Positions 5,893 through 12,702 of a stretch of 12,702 bases of DNA are shown here, piece by piece. A program made the translations under genes and the position numbers. The DNA lies in contig JAVBQJ010000058.1 in assembly GCA_031549115.1 (NCBI GenBank), positions 1 to 12,702 on the forward strand, read 5' to 3'. The notes beneath the pieces are model-generated. The model searched no databases. It was not told the DNA's origin and was given only the letters and a program-made list of their open reading frames with translations. Within the stretch, counting starts at the first letter, position 1. The number at the start of each line of letters is the position of its first letter. The stretch is from JAVBQJ01 sp031549115. Its GTDB lineage: Bacteria > Verrucomicrobiota > Lentisphaeria > Victivallales > Victivallaceae.

Positions 5893-7947
5893 GCCGCAGA
5901 GGTGCGCGGGGCTGTGGCATTCGGCAATGATCTCCGCCATGAATCCGGCGAAGCCGTGGCAGCAGCTGCAATTGTCCGCCGCCATTTCCCACAACGTCCC
6001 GGTCGTATCCGCCTGGTAGCCGAGGAAGCGTTCCGCCTCCTCGGCTACCACCTCGTACATTCCCGCCGCCCGCAGCCGGTCGAAGCGCAGCATCCGTCCG
6101 ACGAACATATTCACCTCCGCCAGCTCCTCCGGATTCGGGCGACGCAAAATTCCGTCGCGCCACTCCCGCCAACCGCCCCGCGAACAATCCACCACGCCGC
6201 AGAAATCCGCCAGATACTGGCAGATTTCGCTCGCCCCCTCCCCGGCCACCAAACCGTCCGGCGTCCGCACCGCGTGGTCGATGAAGTAGCGTCCATTGAA
6301 CGCGCGCCGGACGATCTCCCCGGTAATCGCATCGGCCCGTTCGCGCCAATGCGTTTCGCCAAGCCACTTCGCCGCCAACCGCAGCACCGCGCAATAGAGC
6401 ATATTGGTCGGGAAATGCACACCGGAAATATAATCCTGCGCCTTCGACCACTCGATGATATTCCACCCCGGCAGCTCCTCGAGCAAACCGAACTCATTCA
6501 CATGCGCTTCGAAATTCGCCAGTGTCCGGCGCAACCGGTCGGCAAATTCCCGCGGAAAATCACGCCGTCCCCGCCGGATATCGCAATATTCCCCCATTTC
6601 CAGCCAGAACCACAAGGTCCATTGCGGAATGTATTCGCCGTGATTGCCGTCCGCCGGATAACACATCGGCAGCTGCCCGGCGGGAATGCCGTCGAAGCTC
6701 TCCGGCAGCAGAAAATTCTCCAGAAATGTCGTTTCGACTTCGCTGGAGCCGGTCAGGAACCACGCCGCCCGGGCGGTGAAAAAGCTGTCGCACAGCCACG
6801 CCCCGCGCTCCCGGCCCGGGCAATCCATGAACGTGTCCAACGTGTTCTGCCGGAAGGTCTCCACCGCGGCGCGGTACAACCGCAACCCGTTCGCATCCAG
6901 CCCCTCCGGCTCCGGCCGCAGCAGCTTGCGATCGAACGCGTATTCGCGCATCGCCACCGCTTCGACCTCGGCATGGCCGGACAACTGCAGCACCGCGAAA
7001 TAACGCGCGGTATACACTTCGAAGCTTTCGAACTCCAATTCCTGCCCGGCCGCCAGACGCAGCCGGATGAAATTATGCGCCCACCAGAAACGCTGGATCG
7101 AAAAGACCCCGCCGGGCCCTTTCAACTCATCCCAGCTCAACACGATTTCGCAGTCGCAGAGCGCCCGCAAGCGGCAGCGCCAGAAGCCGGTACAGTCGGC
7201 GCCGAGATCGTAATAGGTGTAGGACTCCGGCTCGCCGGCTTTGCATCCGCCTTCGCGCCACTGAAAATCGCGCGCCAGGCGGTCGCGCAGCGCATTCGGA
7301 TCGGGAATCGAATCCTCGATGCGGGTCAGTTTGCCGCCGCCGATACGCACTGCCGGAATCAACCCGGTCAGATCCGGCAGCGGCACGCCGCGCGGCAGCC
7401 ATCCCTGTTCCGGCGCCCCCGTCGCTTCCAACCGGCCCGGACGCAAACCGGTGCCGTCGCCGCGATACCAGCCGAGCTGTTCCGGGTGTCCGGCAAAATC
7501 GTAGCTTTCCATCCGGTCGCGCTGAAACGACATCTTCGGCACCTGCCAGTCGCGCGCGTCGAGGTGAAAGACCTCCCAATCCGATGGCGCAGCGATCAAA
7601 GCACCGGCGGCATCGTAAATACCGGCGGCCACCCGCGGCGCGGCTTTCGGAATGTAAAAATTGCCGGTCGTATAGGCAACCAGCTCCAGGGTCAGGTCAT
7701 TCCGCGGCCGGGTCAGGAACCCGGCCAGCGCAATCTCGTCGACGCGCCCGAAGCCGTGCGGTGAACGCGCCGGTCCGTACGCGGCGACCACACCGTTGAC
7801 CCGGAGCCGGTACAGCCCCGAAGTTCCGATCCGGAGCGTGTACGCCCCGGCGCCGAGCACGATGCCCATTCCGAAGGTCAACGGTACGGTTCCATCCTTT
7901 TCCGGGGCGATCCACACCCCGGGTATATTCTGCAAAAAATTCGTCAT
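5878..7947 (-). CDS. GH78-type alpha-L-rhamnosidase (six-hairpin glycosidase)
   Basis: This 689-residue protein fits the Bac_rhamnosid6H/GH78 plan: N-terminal beta-sandwich domains (~1-340) with GLYRLRVNGVVAAYGPARS and SYTYYDLGADCTGFWRCRL, then an (alpha/alpha)6 barrel (~345-675). The GH78 catalytic signature appears as DCPGRERGAWLCDSFF (375-390), giving D375, E380 and D387 as the acidic cluster. TLWE (651-654) gives E654 as the likely second catalytic acid, with H664 in the CCHGFAG segment after it. All key acids seem intact. The usual C-terminal beta-sandwich after the barrel is short or missing. No signal peptide is present, so it should act in the cytoplasm. Its ATG overlaps the upstream gene's stop in ATGA, with GGAGAGG inside that gene's end, so the two are translationally coupled. 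GH78-like relatives can have other specificities; the sugar is not proven. Confidence 0.82.
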   Translation of the reverse strand: MTNFLQNIPGVWIAPEKDGTVPLTFGMGIVLGAGAYTLRIGTSGLYRLRVNGVVAAYGPARSPHGFGRVDEIALAGFLTRPRNDLTLELVAYTTGNFYIPKAAPRVAAGIYDAAGALIAAPSDWEVFHLDARDWQVPKMSFQRDRMESYDFAGHPEQLGWYRGDGTGLRPGRLEATGAPEQGWLPRGVPLPDLTGLIPAVRIGGGKLTRIEDSIPDPNALRDRLARDFQWREGGCKAGEPESYTYYDLGADCTGFWRCRLRALCDCEIVLSWDELKGPGGVFSIQRFWWAHNFIRLRLAAGQELEFESFEVYTARYFAVLQLSGHAEVEAVAMREYAFDRKLLRPEPEGLDANGLRLYRAAVETFRQNTLDTFMDCPGRERGAWLCDSFFTARAAWFLTGSSEVETTFLENFLLPESFDGIPAGQLPMCYPADGNHGEYIPQWTLWFWLEMGEYCDIRRGRRDFPREFADRLRRTLANFEAHVNEFGLLEELPGWNIIEWSKAQDYISGVHFPTNMLYCAVLRLAAKWLGETHWRERADAITGEIVRRAFNGRYFIDHAVRTPDGLVAGEGASEICQYLADFCGVVDCSRGGWREWRDGILRRPNPEELAEVNMFVGRMLRFDRLRAAGMYEVVAEEAERFLGYQADTTGTLWEMAADNCSCCHGFAGFMAEIIAECHSPAHLCGTTHP

Positions 7948-8948
7948 TTCCTCTCCGGTAAGCGGGTCGCCAGCGCAATCCCGCGACTCTCGTTCGATCC
8001 AAGCCGAAGCACCGCCGCGTCTTCAGACGGCGCCACCGCGCAATAGTAGTGAAACAATTGTTCACCCGTCGCGATCACCCCCGGTTTGTGGGCGTAATGC
8101 GAGTCGATTTCCCCGGCGTTTCCCGGTTGCAACAGCGGTTCGGCGAGTTTTTCCCAATGCACCAGATCGCGGCTGTACGCCGCCATATCGCAGGCGCGAT
8201 CCTCCGTCATATTGTAGCCGTAATAAAACATCACGAAGCCGTCGTCCCACCGGAACACCTGCGGGTCGGAGGCGAAATCGGCGTCCGGCGCCCCCGCCGG
8301 GCCGACCGTGACCAACGGATTGTCCGGGTGCTTGTGCCATACCTTCAGATCGTCGCTCCACGCCATTCCGATCTGTTCCTTCCACGGCCACTCCGTCCGG
8401 TCCTTGGCGTTATAAAAGAGGTAATATCTGCCGTCGTGGATAAACAGCGACGACTTGTACAGCGTCGCCCGTTCCCAATCCATTTCCGCGTACAATACCG
8501 GCTCGGTCAGCTCCCAATCCGTCAGATTGCTGCTCCACGCGAGACCGATCACCGCCTGCCCGACTTCGTACCCGGCCTGCGGATACGCGTGCCAGGTCGC
8601 CAGATAGCGCCCCCCGACCGGAAGCAATTCGCCGGAACCGAACAACTCCGGATCGCGCAGAATACTGGTCAACGCCACATTGTACTCGGTGATTGATCCG
8701 GCCGGGCCGCGATCCAGCACCATACCGAGCTTCCGCCAGTGAATTCCGTCGTCGGAGTCCGCCCAGCCGGTCCGGTAGCCGGTACCGTCGAAGCCGACGT
8801 AGGTCATGTACAGCTTTCCATTCCACCGGAACGGAAACGGCGCATCCGTGGCGTAACTGTCGAACTCCCCGGCGCGCCACGACGGCGCCAACACCAGAGA
8901 ACCATACTTATACGGGGTCGCTACCGCCTTCGCCATTTTCGGATTCAT
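7944..8948 (-). CDS. Five-bladed beta-propeller glycosidase (GH43/GH32/GH117-like)
   Basis: The 334-residue protein shows the blade repeats of the arabinanase/invertase superfamily: DAPFPFRWNGKLYMTYVGFD (35-54), RDPELFGSGELLPVGGRYLA, KSSLFIHDGRYYLFYNAKD (165-183) and SDPQVFRWDDGFVMFYYGYN (227-246), each with a short W/H-SDD-W motif such as ADSDDGIHW and WSDDLKVW. D35, D99 and D228 are candidate catalytic or stabilising acids at blade starts. Which GH family it belongs to cannot be decided by eye. The frame is open to 9020, but the ATG at 8948 has GAGAG just upstream and starts the conserved part. It ends in a 4-bp overlap with the rhamnosidase gene, implying joint function. No signal peptide. 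A promoter lies about 105 bp upstream. Confidence 0.8.
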   Translation of the reverse strand: MNPKMAKAVATPYKYGSLVLAPSWRAGEFDSYATDAPFPFRWNGKLYMTYVGFDGTGYRTGWADSDDGIHWRKLGMVLDRGPAGSITEYNVALTSILRDPELFGSGELLPVGGRYLATWHAYPQAGYEVGQAVIGLAWSSNLTDWELTEPVLYAEMDWERATLYKSSLFIHDGRYYLFYNAKDRTEWPWKEQIGMAWSDDLKVWHKHPDNPLVTVGPAGAPDADFASDPQVFRWDDGFVMFYYGYNMTEDRACDMAAYSRDLVHWEKLAEPLLQPGNAGEIDSHYAHKPGVIATGEQLFHYYCAVAPSEDAAVLRLGSNESRGIALATRLPERK

Positions 8949-9053
8949 ATTTTCTCTCTCATTACTTACTGTCCGGCGAAAAAACTTCCGGATTTGATTG
9001 CACCACCAGGACCTGCTCATTGATATTGAGCCGGAAAGTCCCGAATATGCACT

Positions 9054-9082
9054 ACAATAGCACTTTCCCGGCAGTTTTGCAA
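9054..9082 (-). promoter_or_regulatory. Predicted sigma70-type promoter with extended -10 for the propeller-rhamnosidase genes
   Basis: Read on the minus strand: TTGCAA (9082-9077), a 17-bp spacer, then TATTGT (9059-9054) with TG one base before it, making an extended -10. Both hexamers match consensus at 4 of 6 positions. Transcription would start near 9047, leaving a ~98-base leader before the ATG at 8948 with a small hairpin at 8972-8992 (TCCGG/CCGGA). It sits in the only sizeable gap of the minus-strand series. Confidence 0.55.
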
Positions 9083-9131
9083 TGCGGTCTGCGACACCGT
9101 TCGGAAGAGGCGAAAACCACCATTTCCGGAT

Positions 9132-10808
9132 TCATTTTCCCGTCTCCCACCGGTAAACATGAGCCGCATTTTCGGTAAAACGGTCGGAAAAAGCTCCGCC
9201 CGTCACCGGAATCATCCGGCCCGCCTCCCCGCCGTCCCAAAGCTGTACGCTTTTCACCCCGGCGGGAAGCCCCGAAAAGGTCGCCGTCACCTCCGGCAAT
9301 GCCGTTTTGCCGTTGCCCGGATATACCGCCACCAGCGCAAACGCCGCGTCGCCGACCTGCTTGGCCAATACTTCCACTCCCGGCACATCGCAGGCCACCG
9401 CCACCCGCCGGTCCGAAGTACAGAAATCCATCAGCGCATTGACTTCGGCGATCACCCGCCGGACCGCCGCCCAGTGCTCCGGCAGCCGGATGAACAGCGG
9501 CCCCTCGACATCCGGATAGGTCATGGCGAAGAAGAACAATCCGCGCACGTCCAGCGCCAGCGCCTGCATCACCATTGCCCGCATTTCCACTTCGCCGGGC
9601 AGCCGCTCATCGTGCTGATGCAGCTGCAATACCGCCCAGTTCACCGGCTTGCCGCCGATCTGCGCGGCCTGCGAAACCCGGATCGCCCGCGACACCTCGG
9701 CGATATCCGCCGGTCCGTTTTTCGCCACCGGGTACGGATCGAAGGCCATGATGTCGGCCGCCTTCCGGTAAACCGTGAAACCGGCGTCGGAGCACTCGAC
9801 GATCACCGTCGGATGTTTCGGGTCCCGTTCCTTGATGTATTGATAAAAATGATTCAACTGCTTCCGGGAGGTCCCGCTGGACAGCGGCTCGTCCGAAACG
9901 TAATACGCCGCCAGCGCCGGATGGCCGGCCGCCACGGCGAGCATGTCCGCGAGTTCGGCTTCGCGCCGGGCGGTCTCCGCCGCCTGTTCTTCCGGCGTTC
10001 CGGCGATTTTCTCCGCCGTCAGACCGTAGACATTCAGCATGACCTTGAAACCGGCCGCTTTCGCCATATCGAGGAAGCGCGCCACCCCGGCCACCCGCTC
10101 TGCGGCATTTTGCCCGGAAAACTGCGGCGACGTATAGCTTTGAATCGTATTGAATCCCGCGTCGCGCATCAAATCGAACATCTTCTGCCGGTTTTCCGGG
10201 GTATTTTCCCAGCCGGAATTGCGGAACAGCAACTCCGCGGAAGCGGCGTTGTCCCCCAGCAGCGAATACAGTCCGATCGGAAAAAAGCGTTTCCCGTCCG
10301 CGATCATAAACCCGGCGGCATCCAGATTTTCCGTCCGCCATTGACCGGCGAACGCCGCTTCGACGACCGGAGCGAAGTGTTTCACCTCCATTGTCCCCAT
10401 TTCCGGCTCGGCCAGAAAGGCCAGCGATGCAATCCGGTCCACCTGAAAATCGGCGTCGTTCGCCGCCTTCCAGGTCGCGGCCGCCGGCATGAACTCGAAG
10501 TTCTGCCACACGCCGCCCTCCAGCCAGAACGGACCGTACATCCGTTCGATTCCGGCGGCGTCGGTCAGACTGATCTTCAGCGCCTTGCGCGGCCCGGCGC
10601 CTTTGGCTTCAAAGCCGACGATCTCCAACGCGCGCCAATCCGCCGCCGGTTCGAATTCGATCCGGTACGGCGCGGGCGCCGCTTCCTTGCCGCTGTTTTC
10701 CCACAAGCGCAGCCCGGATTTTCCGGTGATCGTCTCCCGGCCGGCGGCGGCCAGCGAAAAACCGATCGCCGCGGCGACGGCAACGGCCGGTATTTTTTTC
10801 AGCATCAT
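9132..10808 (-). CDS. Secreted TIM-barrel glycoside hydrolase-like protein, family unassigned
   Basis: The 558-residue product begins MMLKK followed by a hydrophobic stretch (6-22) and a signal-peptidase-type LAAAG site, so it should be exported. Residues ~30-150 are a beta-sandwich resembling carbohydrate-binding modules. The barrel begins near GFMIADGKRFFPIGLYSLLG (166-185) and continues with GFNTIQSYT, GFKVMLNVYG (253-262), HPALAAYYVSDEP (296-308), DIMAFDPYP (352-360) and GGKPVNWAVLQ. E307 in SDEP is the likely acid/base; the nucleophile is not obvious, D357 or D400-E401 being possible. A small C-terminal beta domain follows (~465-558). The frame extends to a GTG at 10847 that overlaps the pseudopilin gene; the ATG pair at 10808/10805 gives a proper signal peptide and is preferred. 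It lies 23 bp after the pseudopilin stop, so both are probably in one operon. Confidence 0.78.
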   Translation of the reverse strand: MMLKKIPAVAVAAAIGFSLAAAGRETITGKSGLRLWENSGKEAAPAPYRIEFEPAADWRALEIVGFEAKGAGPRKALKISLTDAAGIERMYGPFWLEGGVWQNFEFMPAAATWKAANDADFQVDRIASLAFLAEPEMGTMEVKHFAPVVEAAFAGQWRTENLDAAGFMIADGKRFFPIGLYSLLGDNAASAELLFRNSGWENTPENRQKMFDLMRDAGFNTIQSYTSPQFSGQNAAERVAGVARFLDMAKAAGFKVMLNVYGLTAEKIAGTPEEQAAETARREAELADMLAVAAGHPALAAYYVSDEPLSSGTSRKQLNHFYQYIKERDPKHPTVIVECSDAGFTVYRKAADIMAFDPYPVAKNGPADIAEVSRAIRVSQAAQIGGKPVNWAVLQLHQHDERLPGEVEMRAMVMQALALDVRGLFFFAMTYPDVEGPLFIRLPEHWAAVRRVIAEVNALMDFCTSDRRVAVACDVPGVEVLAKQVGDAAFALVAVYPGNGKTALPEVTATFSGLPAGVKSVQLWDGGEAGRMIPVTGGAFSDRFTENAAHVYRWETGK

Positions 10809-10831
10809 ATTCGTGACTTTCGCAAAAATTA

Positions 10832-11473
10832 TCAGTTCCCGTTCCACAGCACATTGTCCGGCGCGGTCCCGGCCGGAGGAATCACCTTCGGCAGCTTCTC
10901 CGCATGGCCGTCGGCAAAGGTGGCATTGGCGAAGTCGCTGTGCCGCATTTCGAAATCCCGCTCGACTGGCGTGGTATTCGGATAGATGATTTTATCCTGG
11001 CTGTTGCTGTCGGCCACCAGGAACATGGCGGTGGGACTTTTGATCTGGGTAATCGTATTTTTCCCGTCCGGATTCCCCATGAACCAGTTGCTGCAGTAAC
11101 CGATCTCTTTTTGCCACGCGGTAAAAGCGGTCCCCGACGGACACTTCATTACTTCCGCGCCGAAATAGCCCAATTCCGGGCTTACAAACGGCAGCCCCTC
11201 CTTCCAGCTCTTGTCCAGAATCAACGCATACCACCACACCCGGACATCCGTCGCCGTCGGATTCGCCACACATCCCTCCGGCAGATAGTCGTTGTAGTCA
11301 TTGGCATAAAAGATAATCCCCAAGCCGACCTGCTTCAAGTTGCTGACGCATTTAATCGACTGCGCCGCCGCGCGCGCCTTCGACAACGCCGGCAACAGCA
11401 TGCTGGCAAGGATGGCGATGATGGCAATCACGACCAACAACTCAATAAGTGTAAAAATCTGTTTCTGCTTCAT
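10832..11473 (-). CDS. Type II secretion/type IV pilin-like pseudopilin, DUF1559 type with H-X9-DG motif
   Basis: The 213-residue protein starts MKQKQI then FTLIELLVVIAIIAIL, the prepilin N-terminal methylation helix, with E11 at position +5 of the mature protein. The residue before the cleavage point is Ile instead of the usual Gly, so processing may differ. The C-terminus carries H178-x9-D188-G189 (RHSDFANATFADGH), the hallmark of the prepilin-type processing-associated H-X9-DG domain common in planctomycetes and Lentisphaerae. Four cysteines (C42, C68, C111, C127) lie in the periplasmic part. Such proteins are expected in the inner membrane and periplasm as secretion pseudopilus or pilus subunits; genomes of this group have many copies next to glycan-degrading genes. 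The start at 11473 follows AAAGGA; the frame is open far upstream through the regulator gene, but that part is a shadow. Confidence 0.92.
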   Translation of the reverse strand: MKQKQIFTLIELLVVIAIIAILASMLLPALSKARAAAQSIKCVSNLKQVGLGIIFYANDYNDYLPEGCVANPTATDVRVWWYALILDKSWKEGLPFVSPELGYFGAEVMKCPSGTAFTAWQKEIGYCSNWFMGNPDGKNTITQIKSPTAMFLVADSNSQDKIIYPNTTPVERDFEMRHSDFANATFADGHAEKLPKVIPPAGTAPDNVLWNGN

Positions 11474-11502
11474 TTTCCGTTTCCTTTCGTTATTGTTATC
11501 GC

Positions 11503-12555
11503 TCACGCCGAATCTCTTCCGATTAAAGTACAGGGGATGCGGATGACCTCCGGCGCCGGTTTTTCCGGCCTGGTCGCCATCCGGAACGCCGTTTCCGCCA
11601 TCGCGCGCACCGGCTGTGCCACCGAAGTCAGCGCCGGAGAAGCCAACGGGCCGATTTCCAGGCCGTCCAGACTCACCACCGCGATCTCCTGCGGCACGGC
11701 AATGCCCATCCCCGCCAGCAGCTTCAATACCCCGAACGCCAGATTGTCGTTGAATACGAAGATACCGTCGCCGCCATGCTCGCGCAGATACGACTCCAAC
11801 ACATCGTAATCCTCCCTGGAGCGGGGGTTCTCCATATCGAAACAGCGCACCGGCAGGCCGTATTCCGCCAACTGGTTGATGAAACCGTTCTTGCGGTCGG
11901 TGAACGGCGCATACACGTAAGCGCTGCGGACGCCGACGAACAACATATTCCGGCAGCCGCGTTCGTACAACCGCTGCGCCGCCAGGCAGCCGCCCTGATA
12001 ATGATCGGCCGAAATCACGCAATAATCGGCATTCTGCTGGCAATCGTCGAACGCGATCACCCGGGTCTGCGGCTTCAGCAACGGCTTCAGCAACGACTTG
12101 ATCGCCGCATTGGTGCCGATATCCCTGGCCACGAAAGCCGCCTGAAAGGTCGCCTCCAGCAGAAACGACGGCAACGGGTGGCTGACGTCGGCGTAAAACA
12201 GCCGGATGCCGCGCATATTGCATAAATGCAGCAATTCTTCGTACAGCATCCGGTAAATATCCAGCTGCGCGGTCCGGTCGAGCGTGGTCACGAACACCAT
12301 ATCGCTCCCCGGATTCGCCGGGATATCGCCGGCGGCGGCGCCGATCACCAGCATCCGGCGGTTATCATCCCGCTTCAATACGCCACGCGCTTCCAATTCC
12401 GCCAGCGCCTTGCGCACCGCCACCCGGGAATGGTGGAATTCCGCGCCGAGCACCCGCTCCGACGGCAGTTGCGCCCCCGCGGGAAATTCCCCGGTGGTAA
12501 TTCTGGCGGCAATCAACTCCGCCAGATGATAAAAGCGCGGCAAGCGTCCGGCCAT
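11503..12555 (-). CDS. GntR/LacI hybrid transcriptional regulator (AraR-like architecture)
   Basis: The 350-residue protein joins an N-terminal GntR winged helix-turn-helix (residues ~5-70; LAELIAARITTGEFPAGAQL, PSERVLGAEFHHSRVAVRKA, LAELEARGVLKR) to a LacI-type periplasmic-binding-protein-like sensor domain (~85-345; RNMLFVGVR, FNDNLAFGVLKLLAGMGI, VPQEIAVVSLDGLEIGPLAS). This is the AraR layout, in which sugar binding usually releases DNA. It is first in the minus-strand series, 29 bp before the pseudopilin. Its ATG follows AGAAGGA by 9 bases, and everything upstream of that is the 138-bp repeat shared with the amidohydrolase operon, which suggests autoregulation together with control of the opposite operon. 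A TTG at 12588 would add 11 residues from the repeat and is less likely. Confidence 0.93.
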   Translation of the reverse strand: MAGRLPRFYHLAELIAARITTGEFPAGAQLPSERVLGAEFHHSRVAVRKALAELEARGVLKRDDNRRMLVIGAAAGDIPANPGSDMVFVTTLDRTAQLDIYRMLYEELLHLCNMRGIRLFYADVSHPLPSFLLEATFQAAFVARDIGTNAAIKSLLKPLLKPQTRVIAFDDCQQNADYCVISADHYQGGCLAAQRLYERGCRNMLFVGVRSAYVYAPFTDRKNGFINQLAEYGLPVRCFDMENPRSREDYDVLESYLREHGGDGIFVFNDNLAFGVLKLLAGMGIAVPQEIAVVSLDGLEIGPLASPALTSVAQPVRAMAETAFRMATRPEKPAPEVIRIPCTLIGRDSA

Positions 12556-12564
12556 ACAGCAATA

Positions 12565-12702
12565 TCCTTCTATGATAGGTTTTGTCAAGTAGCTTTCGCA
12601 ACTTTTCTTGTATTTTCTGTAAAATCTTTCCTTTTCAAAGCAAACTCTCCCTTACCCATGCGTCCATGAGGTTCGAAGCAATCTGTCTTTGCAAAATCGT
12701 TT
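12565..12702 (-). repeat. 138-bp perfect inverted repeat, right copy; promoter/leader region of the regulator gene
   Basis: This copy is exactly complementary to 4-141 and points towards the regulator. It ends at the regulator's AGAAGGA (12571-12565); identity stops at 12564. The -10-like TATCAT (12577-12572), TTGACA (12588-12583) and CTATCATAG (12578-12570) are placed as in the left copy. The repeat reaches the window edge, so its full length is not known. Confidence 0.97.

Noticed and set aside
4519..7764. 1081-codon open frame on the plus strand
   Set aside because: It is antisense to the URO-D-like and rhamnosidase genes. The product is R/P/Q-rich without domains, and the two minus-strand genes have clear family motifs and ribosome binding sites.
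8949..9020. Upstream start at 9020 for the propeller gene
   Set aside because: The extra 24 residues (MSRSWWCNQ...) have no propeller similarity and no ribosome binding site, while GAGAG precedes the ATG at 8948.
9159..10985. 608-codon open frame on the plus strand
   Set aside because: It is antisense to the secreted hydrolase gene, which has a signal peptide and conserved barrel motifs; the plus-strand product shows none.
11474..12223. N-terminal extension of the pseudopilin frame through the regulator gene
   Set aside because: The prepilin signal must be at the N-terminus, an AAAGGA precedes the ATG at 11473, and the extension overlaps a well-supported regulator in another frame.
4..12702. 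Composite transposon with 138-bp terminal repeats
   Set aside because: No transposase, integrase or target-site duplication is visible, and the repeats end at ribosome binding sites, which points to a regulatory duplication. It stays open only as one explanation of the repeat.

Overview
The window looks like part of a gut-type Lentisphaerae (Victivallales, PVC superphylum) genome. The evidence is a DUF1559-style pseudopilin with an FTLIELLVVIAIIAIL N-terminus and an H-X9-DG C-terminal motif, a GntR/LacI hybrid regulator typical of sugar loci, a dense set of glycan-degrading enzymes without SusC/SusD proteins, and GC-rich coding DNA with strong third-position GC. The taxonomic assignment is an inference from gene content.

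Layout. The two window ends are a perfect 138-bp inverted repeat (4-141 and 12565-12702), AT-rich compared with the genes. Each copy points inward and ends exactly at the Shine-Dalgarno sequence of the first gene on that side. From the left copy runs a plus-strand pair: a metal-dependent amidohydrolase (151-1050) and a 1083-residue DUF4450-like (alpha/alpha)6 glycoside hydrolase (1066-4317). From the right copy runs a minus-strand series: a GntR/LacI regulator (12555-11503), a pseudopilin (11473-10832) and a secreted TIM-barrel glycoside hydrolase (10808-9132). After a 183-bp gap holding a good extended -10 promoter comes a second minus-strand group: a beta-propeller glycosidase (8948-7944), overlapping by 4 bp a GH78-type alpha-L-rhamnosidase (7947-5878), then a uroporphyrinogen-decarboxylase-fold protein (5742-4699). 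The groups converge on a 381-bp non-coding stretch (4318-4698) full of hairpins, including a 28-bp perfect palindrome. A ~54-bp hairpin-bearing repeat occurs there and again at 5782-5835.

Working model (inference). The secreted hydrolase and perhaps the pseudopilin act outside the cytoplasm. The propeller, GH78-type and DUF4450-like enzymes, which have no signal peptide, finish oligosaccharide breakdown inside. The amidohydrolase and URO-D-like protein act on released sugar acids or methylated products. The GntR/LacI regulator senses a sugar. Because regulator and amidohydrolase operon carry an identical upstream region, the regulator may control both itself and the opposite operon through the same operator. 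A rhamnose-containing glycan is a reasonable but unproven substrate. No transporter, tRNA, rRNA, CRISPR array, transposase or integrase is visible. The repeat lying exactly at both window ends also fits a contig broken at a multi-copy sequence, so how widely it occurs in the genome must be checked.
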